A model generated the notes under the pieces. The model saw only the letters and a program-made list of their open reading frames with translations, was not told the DNA's origin and ran no database searches. The translations under genes were made by a program, and so were the position numbers. A stretch of 64,000 bases of DNA from Pachysolen tannophilus NRRL Y-2460 (Eukaryota > Ascomycota > Pichiomycetes > Alaninales > Pachysolenaceae), in contig KV454014.1 in assembly GCA_001661245.1 (NCBI GenBank), positions 351,559 to 415,558 of the forward strand, written 5' to 3'. This document shows, in pieces, positions 19,324 to 28,260 of the stretch. Position 1 is the first letter of the stretch; every line of letters begins with the position of its first letter.

Positions 19324-20968
19324 TTAAAAATTTCTTCTCATATTTTTCATTTGGCACATATTAATATCGTCAGTATTCAAATTATTCAAATTGTCAATAA
19401 ATGGTTTGTAAGCACCATTGTCCAATTCTGCATCTTTCAAGCAAGTCTTTTTATAATATCCAACATCTCTGAAATAAGGACCATACAATTTAAGACACTT
19501 GAAATACAACATGATTCTCTCGTCTTTGTTTGCAAAACTAGACAAGTTTGAAGAAGTAATTGTTGCATTTTTAAAACATAACCAATCTGCGTTAGACAAA
19601 TACCTCATATTATTGTTATCGTTGAATTTAACCAATTCGGTAAAAGTCCTATAAATTTTTTCTGTTGAGACTTGTACATTTCCAAATGCCTTGATAAGAC
19701 ATCTATAAGCGACAACAGTCTTTGGAACATTGAACAAATCGTAAGCACTTTCAATACTTTCAAGAACAGAAACTTCTCTCCAAGCTGATGATTTTGTTAT
19801 CAAGTTATTCAAGAATGGTTCATCTAAAGGTCTAATCTTTGAATACCTTTCAATTAATTCTTTTAACAAGTTAAAACTAACTGAACCAAATGAATTATAT
19901 TTGGTAAAGAAAATAGTTAAAAATTTGTTATTTAAAGAAGCAGAAATAATGTTTGATAAATTTCTCTTAATTGCAAAATTTTCCCAAGTATTTAACCAAA
20001 TTTCAATAACTTTAAAAATATCCTTTGTTTGATTCCATGTATTTTCCAAATACAAATTAATATAATTTACTAATAATGGAGTTGGATAAGGCATTGATTT
20101 GGATCTAGCATTATCAAAGAAAATCTTGGCAGTTGGTAAATCATTACAATAACCAATAAATGATAAATGAGCATCAGTTAAATATGAAACATATGGTTTA
20201 TAGGTAAATGATTCCTGTTGTTGTCCTTCACCATAAAATAATTCTGTCAATTCAGTAAATAAATTAATAGCTTTATCCTTTTCATTATAAACCAAACATA
20301 CTCTTAAAAATCCCAAGATTAAAGTTGGATGAGCTTTATTAGTTTTAACTTCATTAAATAATTTTTCTAATTCATCAAATTTATAATATTTATTTTCAGC
20401 TAATAATGGGAAAATACTTCCCAAAACTTGATCATTTTTGAAAACATTTTTCAAAGATGGAATATTTCTACCCAATTCCCAAATATTTACAGCTTCTTCT
20501 TTTAATCTCATATCGATATAAGCATGTATTAAAGTTGAACATCCATGAGAATTTACAAGAATTTTTTGATCCAAAATATCTTGAGTAATAGCTCTAAAAG
20601 CACTTAATAAGAATTCATAAATCTTATAATTCAAAGAATTAACATCATCATAATCAGGTTTTCTTTCAAGGCCTTTCAATGCAAGTCTATTAAACCTTAA
20701 ACCATTTCTCAATAACATTATCAATGAAGCAACTCTATGTTCATTCAATTGTTGCAGTTCAGATAAATCTGAATAAAGCAGCATGACAGTTTCAACATTT
20801 TTTAAAAAAGATTCAGATGACATATATTCATTGGCAATAACTTTTTCTTTATTCAAATCATAACGATAATTCTTATTAGTAATTTCATCAAATTGTAATA
20901 ATTCATTACGGTATGGATTATCTTCAGCAATAATAAAATGATGATTTGGTCTATAATTATTATTATAA

Positions 20969-21003
<35 letters not shown>

Positions 21004-21222
21004 TCTATTATTATTTCTATTATTATTATTGTTGTTATATTGTCTATTCAGGCCATTACTACCAAAAATTACTTCATTATTATTAACCGCCGATTGCTCA
21101 ATATTTGTCAAATTTGACGATGGCGTTGTTGAATTGAAAAATCTAGTATTTTTCCCAACTAACTTGGTAGAAGTAGTTCTCTTAATAGCATTACCTGTAT
21201 TTGCACCAATCAATCTAAACAT
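19324..21222 (-). CDS. RMD9: Mitochondrial mRNA-associated protein, RMD9-like
   Basis: The start is the ATG at 21220-21222 (632 residues; an upstream TTG is ignored). The N-terminus MFRLIGANTGNAIKRTTSTK is basic and hydroxylated like a mitochondrial presequence, followed by an Asn tract (about 62-90). The remainder is alpha-helical, with PPR-like tandem helices: LIMLLRNGLRFNRLALKGLE, HGCSTLIHAYIDMRLKEEAV, LVNYINLYLENTWNQ, YRCLIKAFGNV. S. cerevisiae Rmd9 is an Asn-rich PPR protein of about this length that binds and stabilises mitochondrial mRNA 3' ends. The match here is by layout and scattered residues, so another fungal PPR protein is possible. Confidence 0.6.
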
Positions 21223-21679
21223 ATCCAACGACCTGTGTATTCACAATATAACTATTTTTTTTTTTTTGGTAAAAATATTATAATTATTTAATCGAGGATA
21301 AATATTATTCTTTATAGTGAGAATTAAAATGAATTAAAATGCTCTCTCTATTAAAAGAAAAGAAATAAAAAAAAAAAAAACTTCTATGCTTTCGTTATAC
21401 GAGAAACAAAATCTTTAAATTAAAAATCTCTTTTTGAATATAGTATTTGTATTATTATTATAAACGATAAAGTCGGCAAAGTTCTTCTCTATCGGTTGAT
21501 GGAATAATGAATGATGAAATAAAATAAAAATAAAATAAAAAAAATAAAAAAAAATCTATTAAAATTATTATTAATCTTAGAAAATAAGAAATCTCATAAG
21601 AATATAAGCCTTTTAATCCAATAATTATATTTCTATAAAAATAAAAATTATTATTAAATAAATAACTATCAGTTGATGG

Positions 21680-21722
<43 letters not shown>

Positions 21723-22057
21723 GGGTTTCCTTGTACTCTTCTTTAAAGATGATGTGATTCGGTAAAAATTTTTTTTTATTTTTTTTAAGAAAAAAAAATT
21801 ACCAGATTTGCGCCATGTACACGACAATTAATTGGATCTGCTGCTGTACATAGCTGTAAAAGAAGGTGGAACGATTGATGATGATAATTTATTATCTATG
21901 GGCGGGAACCAACAGCGAAATGATGAGATGTATCTAAAAGTTTCAAAGGGTTCTAGAAGAAGTTCATTTTCATTATAGTTTTAATCTTAGGTAAGAACGA
22001 TCGATCAATCTACAAAAAATTTTATTGATATTATTATTAATTTTTTTTTCTCAAAAT
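21223..22057. other. Intergenic region between the RMD9-like gene and FMP52
   Basis: No gene is seen. It contains the promoter of the RMD9-like gene, A-rich and (AAAAT)n tracts (21525-21555), an (ATT)n microsatellite of about 39 bp (21684-21722), and a slightly GC-richer stretch (21800-21940) with the inverted pair GTACA (21828, 21846). Confidence 0.5.
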
Positions 22058-22759
22058 TTATTTTGCTAATTTATTAAGATCAGTAGCATCAATTATCTTG
22101 ACTGAACCATCTGGATAATTTTTTGATTCATCAATGATTTTCAAGATAGCTCTACCTATTTCCTTATCACTTACTGGAGCCAAGGTGTAAGGTGCAAGAA
22201 ATGTATTATGGACCAATGAACCAAGAGATGAGGCTATAGATGCTGGTAAACCTTTTGATTTTTCGCGTTTACCTAATAATACTCCTGGTCTTAAAATAAT
22301 AGTTTTGTTAAATTTTAAATCAATTATTTCTTCTTCTAATTGACCTTTCATTTTTAAATATGGGAATTTAGATTTTGATGATGCCAGCATAGTAGAAACT
22401 AAGATATATGTTTGTATATTTAAATTTTTCTTGGCAATTTTAGCTAATTGTAAATTTAAATCATGATCAATTTCATATTGTCTTTCTAAACTTCCAGCCA
22501 GTGCTTTAGTTGTACCTAGACTTGAAATAAAAATTTTTAAATTTTCATTGCATAATTTTTCCATTGAATTAACCCAATTAATAATATTAGGCTCAATTAC
22601 TTCAGTTGTCTTTACATTAGGTATAAAATCCGGAACTTTCCTTCTTGTTAAAGAATAAACATTTTTAATTGTTTCCGAATTATTCAATTGAATTAATATT
22701 TCTTTTCCAACAAGTCCCGTAGAACCAACAATTAATACACTATTATCATCTGATGACAT
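22058..22759 (-). CDS. FMP52: Fmp52-type mitochondrial NAD(P)-binding protein (atypical SDR)
   Basis: The protein is 233 residues from the ATG at 22757-22759, almost the length of S. cerevisiae Fmp52. An in-frame ATG at 22793-22795 would add 12 mostly hydrophobic residues; the inner ATG has the better context (G at -3 versus T). The Rossmann fold starts with SVLIVGSTGLVGKEIL. Family blocks SSLGTTKA, RQYEIDHDLNL, STMLASSKSKFPYLKMKGQLE (serine and YxxxK positions) and ILRPGVLLGKRE follow. Fmp52 is found on mitochondrial outer membrane fractions; its substrate is unknown. Codon CTG at 22499-22501 sits in TTKA-x-AG, where relatives have Ala. Confidence 0.88.
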   Translation of the reverse strand: MSSDDNSVLIVGSTGLVGKEILIQLNNSETIKNVYSLTRRKVPDFIPNVKTTEVIEPNIINWVNSMEKLCNENLKIFISSLGTTKALAGSLERQYEIDHDLNLQLAKIAKKNLNIQTYILVSTMLASSKSKFPYLKMKGQLEEEIIDLKFNKTIILRPGVLLGKREKSKGLPASIASSLGSLVHNTFLAPYTLAPVSDKEIGRAILKIIDESKNYPDGSVKIIDATDLNKLAK

Positions 22760-23206
22760 TGCGTAAATTAAATAAATTAATCTAATCAATACCATTCACA
22801 CTACAAAGATCCTACACCATCATCTTACATCAGGGTTTTTTTGCATTCTAACGCCACTCAATTCATTGTTAAGTTTGTCTTTTTTTTTTATTTAAAAGGA
22901 GGGTGAGAAGGAAGAACGAGAGAGATAGTAAGTGAATGGTGTGGGTGGTATGGGTGGTGTAAGAAAATAATAGTGCAGGATGTAATGTAGGATGTGGTGC
23001 AGGATGTAGTGCAGTTCACACTCAATTTATATATTTTAAAGAACTAAATTTGCAGTATTAGTTCAAAGAATTATAATAAATATATAATAATACTAATAAT
23101 AATTAATTCAATCAATTTTTTAAAATCACATTGCTAAAATTAAATTAAATCAATTTATTTTCTTGTATTTTTTTCTTTTCTTTTTAGTTGGTGTTTTTAG
23201 TGTGAG
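22760..23206. other. Divergent FMP52/TAF6 promoter region
   Basis: No gene is seen. A G-rich patch (22936-23013) contains GGTGTGGGTGGTATGGGTGG (22938-22957), whose complement resembles Rap1-type ACCCATAC sites, followed by tandem GCAGGATGTA-like units (22976-23013). T/C-rich sequence leads to the TAF6 ATG. Confidence 0.55.
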
Positions 23207-24772
23207 ATGGCGCTGACAAATAGTCATAATAATTTAAACAATAAAATACCGTTGTCACATACTTTATGGTCTCCTTCAGATACTGTTAAAGATGTTGCTG
23301 AATCATTAGGTTTAAGTAATTTAAATGATGAAGTTGCCAAGAATTTGGCCATGGATGTAGAATATAGAATCCATGAGATACTAGAACAAGCAATCAAATT
23401 CATGAGACATTCCAAGAGAAAAACTTTAACTACACAGGATATTGATAGATCTTTAAAACTGTTGAATTTAGAACCATTATATGGTTACGACGCTACACGA
23501 CCTTTGGTTTTCAAAGAAGCTATAGTTGGTGCTGGTTCTAATTTATACTATATAGATGATGATGTTGTTCCTTTTGAAAAATTGATTAATCAACCATTAC
23601 CTAAGATTCCAAGGCATTGTACTTTTACTGCACACTGGTTAAGTATTGAAGGTATTCAACCTTCAATTCCTCAAAATCCTTTGGTAAGTGATATAAAGCA
23701 AATATCTCCATTTTTGAGAGGAAGTATGCAAAATTTAGCTATATTGAATAGTGATGAAGCCTCATCAACTGTAACGCAGCAACTGCAACAACTGCAACAA
23801 CAACAACAACAACAACTGCTGGATAATGGTGCGGTACAAAATGGGTTGAATCAAAATCTTAAAAATAACAAATCATCAAAGGATTTGGATGTTAAACCAT
23901 TGGTTAAACACGTTTTATCAAAAGAATTACAATTATATTTTGATAGAGTAATTGGTGCTTTAATGAATGAAAATTATGATGACCCACAAATGGAACATTT
24001 GAAAAGTGCCGCATTGAATTCTATTAGATCTGATCCAGGTTTACATCAATTAGTACCATATTTCATTCAATTCATAGCAGAAACAATAACAAATAATTTG
24101 AAAAATTTAGCAATCTTATCTACAATGCTAGAAGTGATTTATTCCTTATTGATGAATCAAACTATTTTCTTGGAACCCTATGTCCATGCTTTAATGCCTT
24201 GTATTTTAACTTTATTATTGGCTAAAAAAATTGGTGAAAATGCAAATATTGAACATTTTGCTACAAGAGATTTTGCATCTTCATTATTAGAACATATTGT
24301 TAAAAAATATGGATCTTCATTTTCAACTTTGAAACCAAGAATAACTAGAACTTTATTGAAAGCTTTCTTGGATACTAATAAACCAATTGGAACACAATAC
24401 GGTTCTATTATAGGTTTGAGATCTTTAGGTGATGAAGTTATAAGAATTGTAATGTTGGGGAACTTGAAAAATTGGGCAAATGTTGTATTAAATGATAAAG
24501 ATACTAAATTTAATAATGATGAAAGGAAAATTTTACTCGATTCAGTCTTAAATTCTCTTCGTGTTTTAAAAATAAATAAAGAAATTGGAAAAGAAGAAGA
24601 AGAAGATAAAGATAAAATGGAAGTTGAAGCTGAGGAAAATGAAGGCGTAGTCATTGATGACACATTGAAAAACAAGTTAAATCAAAGAATTGGAAATGAA
24701 TTAAGTCAAGAGATTTTAAAACAGGACGATGCTTTAGATATTGTCAAGGGAATATTCTTTGGTGAGTTATAG
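23207..24772 (+). CDS. TAF6: TFIID and SAGA subunit Taf6
   Basis: This 521-residue protein is a shared component of TFIID and SAGA that pairs with Taf9. The N-terminal histone fold (about 18-88) reads TLWSPSDTVKDVAESLG, IHEILEQAIKFMRHSKRK and LNLEPLYGY. The linker LPKIPRHCTFTAHWLSIEGI matches the family. A Gln tract (about 190-205) separates it from the C-terminal HEAT-repeat TAF6C domain: LSKELQLYFDRV, DPGLHQLVPYFIQFIAE and YVHALMPCILTLLLAKKIG. The C-terminal end is acidic. The start ATG is followed by CTG as third codon. Confidence 0.95.
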   Translation: MALTNSHNNLNNKIPLSHTLWSPSDTVKDVAESLGLSNLNDEVAKNLAMDVEYRIHEILEQAIKFMRHSKRKTLTTQDIDRSLKLLNLEPLYGYDATRPLVFKEAIVGAGSNLYYIDDDVVPFEKLINQPLPKIPRHCTFTAHWLSIEGIQPSIPQNPLVSDIKQISPFLRGSMQNLAILNSDEASSTVTQQLQQLQQQQQQQLLDNGAVQNGLNQNLKNNKSSKDLDVKPLVKHVLSKELQLYFDRVIGALMNENYDDPQMEHLKSAALNSIRSDPGLHQLVPYFIQFIAETITNNLKNLAILSTMLEVIYSLLMNQTIFLEPYVHALMPCILTLLLAKKIGENANIEHFATRDFASSLLEHIVKKYGSSFSTLKPRITRTLLKAFLDTNKPIGTQYGSIIGLRSLGDEVIRIVMLGNLKNWANVVLNDKDTKFNNDERKILLDSVLNSLRVLKINKEIGKEEEEDKDKMEVEAEENEGVVIDDTLKNKLNQRIGNELSQEILKQDDALDIVKGIFFGEL

Positions 24773-24896
24773 TTACGGACAAATAAAAAGATAAATTTAA
24801 TTCAATTTAATTTAAAAAAAAGAAAAAAGAAAAAGTTTCATTGTTTTTCAAAACATTTAATCAATATATATATATAATTAATTATATACTTGTAAA

Positions 24897-26573
24897 TTAT
24901 TTCAAATTTTTCAAATCAACTTCTTTGCTAATAGTTAGAATATGATCGTATAAAGGTGTAGTTAAAAATTCGCTTAATGGAGATTCACCACTAATTTCTT
25001 TCTTTAATAAATCAGCAGCGATTGCATATTTATTATTTGATCTAGATTTTCCCAATTCTGCAACTTCTTCATCAATATATTTATTGATTAATGCAGCAGT
25101 AACAGTTTCACCGGAATCCTCCAATTTTACATGATGTTTTGCCCATGACCACAATTGTAATCTTGAAACTTCAGCCGTGGCAGCATCTTCCATCAAGTTA
25201 TTAATTGGAACACATCCAGAACCTTGTAACCAGGCCTCCATATAATTTAAACCAATATATAAATTAATTTTAATTCCATCAGTAGTGATTTTCCCACCAG
25301 GTATCCTTGTATCAACCAATTCTTCTTCTGTAATATCTGGTGTCAGTGGAATATAATGAATTTGGTTTGGTGTTGGCATATGTTTATTGAAAACTGAATT
25401 TGCAATTGGAGCTAAAGCTGGATGAGCTACCCAAGTTCCATCATGTCCTGCTAAAGCTTCTCTTAATTTATCTGCCTCAACATTTGCCATTGCTTGATCA
25501 TTTTTAACTTTATCAGTCTTGATTGGTATTTGAGCTGCCATACCACCCATAGCATGAACACCTCTCTTGTGACAAATTTTGATCAATCTTTTAACATAAT
25601 TTGACATAAATGTAACTTTCATTGTAACTTGACCTCTATCAGGTAAAATATGATTTGGATCATTTCTAAAACGTTTAATTGTAGAAAATATATAATCCCA
25701 TCTACCACAGTTCAAACCTGCAGAATGATCTCTTAATTGGTACAAGATTTCATCCATTTGATAAGAAGCTGGAATTGTCTCAATTAAAACTGTTGCACTT
25801 ATTGTACCTCTTGGAATTGCAATACAATCTTGAGCAACATTAAAAATATCATTCCATAATTTTGCTTCCAAATGATGTTCCATTTTTGGTAAATAAAAAT
25901 ATGGACCTGTCCCATTTTTAACCAATTCTTTTGCATTATGGAAAAAATATAATCCAAAATCTAAAATTGATGCTGAAATTGGTTCATCATCAATTAAAAT
26001 ATGTTTATCAACCATATGCCAACCTCTAGGTCTAACAATTAAAGTTGGTACATGTCTACCATTTTCTTTATTAACTTTATAAGATTTACCAGTACTTTCT
26101 AAAGTAAAATCAACTTGTGATCTAATGGCATCATATAAATTAACTTGTCCATAAATCATATTTTCCCATGTTGGAGAACAAGAATCTTCAAAATCAGTCA
26201 TATATGTCAATACATTAGTATTTAATGCATTAACAATCATCTTTCTTTCTGGAGGACCAGTAATTTCCGATCTTCTATCTACCAACCCTGGAGCTGGGGG
26301 CTTACATTTCCAAGTCAAATCCTCTCTAATATACAGAGTCTCTGGTAAGAAAGAAAGTTTACCGCCATTATCTAACCGTTCTTGAATCAATTGTCGATTT
26401 GCCAATAATTGTTTTCTTGTACCATTAAATGACCTATGCAACAAAGTAACAAATTTTACCGCATCCTTAGTTAAAATATCAGCTGGAGTAGTGCTAGAAC
26501 TTGAATACCTTGGCAGATTATCAATTTCACCCAAGATCTTAACACCATCTAATGAACCATAAGTTAAAGTCAT
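24897..26573 (-). CDS. MLS1: Malate synthase
   Basis: This 558-residue malate synthase condenses glyoxylate with acetyl-CoA to give malate in the glyoxylate cycle. Matching blocks include [17 protein letters not shown], the active-site region FSPT-like [39 protein letters not shown] (catalytic Arg and Glu) and the C-terminal [20 protein letters not shown]. Length is normal. The C-terminus is DLKNLK with no PTS1 tripeptide, although peroxisomal yeast malate synthases usually end in SKL; no PTS2 is seen at the N-terminus. A CSRE-like box lies about 240 bp upstream. It converges on TAF6 (124 bp between stops). Confidence 0.96.
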   Translation of the reverse strand: MTLTYGSLDGVKILGEIDNLPRYSSSSTTPADILTKDAVKFVTLLHRSFNGTRKQLLANRQLIQERLDNGGKLSFLPETLYIREDLTWKCKPPAPGLVDRRSEITGPPERKMIVNALNTNVLTYMTDFEDSCSPTWENMIYGQVNLYDAIRSQVDFTLESTGKSYKVNKENGRHVPTLIVRPRGWHMVDKHILIDDEPISASILDFGLYFFHNAKELVKNGTGPYFYLPKMEHHLEAKLWNDIFNVAQDCIAIPRGTISATVLIETIPASYQMDEILYQLRDHSAGLNCGRWDYIFSTIKRFRNDPNHILPDRGQVTMKVTFMSNYVKRLIKICHKRGVHAMGGMAAQIPIKTDKVKNDQAMANVEADKLREALAGHDGTWVAHPALAPIANSVFNKHMPTPNQIHYIPLTPDITEEELVDTRIPGGKITTDGIKINLYIGLNYMEAWLQGSGCVPINNLMEDAATAEVSRLQLWSWAKHHVKLEDSGETVTAALINKYIDEEVAELGKSRSNNKYAIAADLLKKEISGESPLSEFLTTPLYDHILTISKEVDLKNLK

Positions 26574-27495
26574 ATTATATCCTCTTTTCTTATCTTCGAA
26601 AAAAAAAAAAAAAAAAATTGATATATGATATTTGTTAAATCAAAGACGAGAGGAAAATAAAAAGAAAAAAATAAAAAGAGAACACCAATTGGTTTATATA
26701 TATATATATATGATTTGTTCATTCATATTATCATTTCCTTATTGTGATTGTACAATGATAGCTGCTCATTCACATGTACTGCGATGTGTGTATCTTACGC
26801 ATCTTACCTGGCGGTTTAACGGAGAAATCCGGTGGGATGGGCCAAAATTCCCACCAAATATTTAAAATAAAAAGAAGGAGTGGGAGAATACCCGCCAAAT
26901 TCTTCCGCCCAGCCTGCCTGCTGCTCCGCCTAACCTGCCCACCCAGACTTCCCTGTTTAAATCGCCCGAGCAAGCTACCCGCAGAGCCTTCTGTTTTTGC
27001 TTGCTGTTTCCGCCCGATTTTCCTTTTTTCCCCCAGAAAAATTCAAAGGAGGATTTTAAAAATCAATATTGCAAACATTCTCCGTATCCCCATTACTATT
27101 AAAACTATTAGAACCTATTAGAACAAAGCGTGGGATCAAGGAAGGAGAAAAGAAAAATATGTTATGTAAACGTGGGATCTTAATTTTTTTTTTAAGTCCC
27201 AAAACTGGGGCGGAACTGGTTCTTTATTTTTTGGTGTGTGTTCCTTGAGCCGCTCCCGTTTGGTTTGTGTTACCATTTTTGTGTCTTTATAGAAAAAAAA
27301 AACAACAACAACAACAACAAGGGCGGAAAAAATAAAAAACAAAAAGTCTGTGAACAGCCCCGATTGGATAGGTAGAACCTCCCCCAGTAGAAACTAGCTG
27401 GCAAAAAAACCAGATACGGAATCTTAAAAGTATGAACTACGGACATATTGAATAATCTAAGAAGTATTAGGTGATTGAATAGAATTGAAGATATC
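26574..27495. other. Divergent MLS1 upstream region, GC-rich island
   Basis: No convincing gene is seen. From about 26805 to 27060 the sequence is visibly GC-rich, unlike the AT-rich surroundings, with repeated CCGCC/CCCACC blocks, the hairpin GGTGGGA (26831-26837) with TCCCACC (26849-26855), CCCGCCAAATT (26891-26901) and CTCCGCCTAAC (26924-26934). A (CAA)n run is at 27301-27320. The island may be an upstream activating region of MLS1 or an unrecognised structured RNA. Confidence 0.5.
26812..26823 (-). promoter_or_regulatory. CSRE-like carbon-source response element upstream of MLS1
   Basis: Read on the MLS1 strand the site is TCCGTTAAACCG. It fits the Cat8-type CSRE pattern YCCNYTNRKCCG at 11 of 12 positions (as I recall that consensus). 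Cat8/Sip4 activate glyoxylate-cycle genes in S. cerevisiae when Snf1 is active, and the distance of about 240 bp from the MLS1 ATG is suitable. Whether this lineage uses the same site is inference. Confidence 0.4.
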
Positions 27496-27900
27496 ATGAA
27501 GAAATTTTTCCATATAGGCTCATCAAATAAACATACAAACGAAGGTCATAATTTAAACAATCCTGCACCGAGAAAGATAAAAACGACGGGTGGTGGTGGA
27601 ACCGGAACTAGTAATGCTAGTGGTAAACCTTTAGCAAAACCTTTGGTAAAACCAAAAGCAGTAGTTTCTTCAAAAGGTGGTAGGACACTAGGTGATGGGC
27701 TGCCGCCACTGCTGCTGCTGCTGCTGTCAGCGAAGGATACTTCTCTGGGTGGTGGTTCGGCAGTTGCAGAGCAACCTCACCCAAAGACAGCAGCAGCAAT
27801 GGCTGCTGAACTGAGATTGAAGAATCAAAGTGCAAAAAATGGAGAATTGGGTAAGAAATTAGAGAAAAGGAATAAAGAATTTAAAAAAAATTCACTTTAG
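27496..27900 (+). CDS. Small basic Ala-rich protein of unknown function
   Basis: The start is the ATG at 27496 (134 residues); codons upstream in frame open only from TTG. I do not recognise the family. The N-terminus is MKKFFHIGSSNKHTNEGHNL. A Gly-rich linker and a Lys/Pro stretch (KPLAKPLVKPKA) follow, then a run with CTG at 27700-27702 and six CTG at 27709-27726. Read as Ala these give GAPPAAAAAASAKD, a far more natural context than a Leu run between Pro-Pro and Ser-Ala. The C-terminal block HPKTAAAMAAELRLKNQSAK, then a charged GELGKKLEKRNKEFKK helix, looks conserved in style. It shares the MLS1 upstream region divergently. Confidence 0.6.
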   Translation: MKKFFHIGSSNKHTNEGHNLNNPAPRKIKTTGGGGTGTSNASGKPLAKPLVKPKAVVSSKGGRTLGDGLPPLLLLLLSAKDTSLGGGSAVAEQPHPKTAAAMAAELRLKNQSAKNGELGKKLEKRNKEFKKNSL

Positions 27901-28211
27901 ATTAATTTATAGCTCTAATCATACCCAAAAACATAACTTGGATGTTGGCCCTTTTTGGCTTTTTGGCTTGTTGGCTTTTTTTTTTCTATTTTCTAATGTA
28001 TATATGAGGTTGAAATAATTACGGTTATATATGTATGTATGTGTGTATGTACATATGTATACAATGCATTTTTTTATTTTATTTAATTTTTTTTTTTTTT
28101 GGCTTGGTGAAATGGTATGAATGGTATATATCCTTCAATAGAAGTACGGGATTTATACATAAAACAAACGATAATCAACATTTGTAGAATTAAAGAAAAA
28201 AAAATAAACTG

Positions 28212-28260
<49 letters not shown>

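Noticed and set aside
9854-22501. CTG decoded as serine (CUG-Ser clades)
   Set aside because: At the five diagnostic positions the families carry Ala (PAHYT, IPAWL, AHECGH, EAIK, AAAG); Ser fits each less well, although a genome-wide count would be decisive.
22760-22795. Twelve-residue N-terminal extension of FMP52 from an upstream in-frame ATG
   Set aside because: The inner ATG has better context, gives the usual family length, and puts the Rossmann motif at the expected distance; the longer form remains possible.
26800-26845. Resemblance to SRP RNA (GGTGGGATGGG) and to the U1 5' end (CTTACCTGG)
   Set aside because: The U1 5' end is invariant and mismatches here, and no SRP helix 8 motif follows; the matches are short and probably chance.
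26774-27121. 115-codon ATG-started frame in the MLS1 upstream island
   Set aside because: It has no recognisable family and lies in a GC-rich promoter where stops are rarer by composition; overlapping frames are also open on the other strand.
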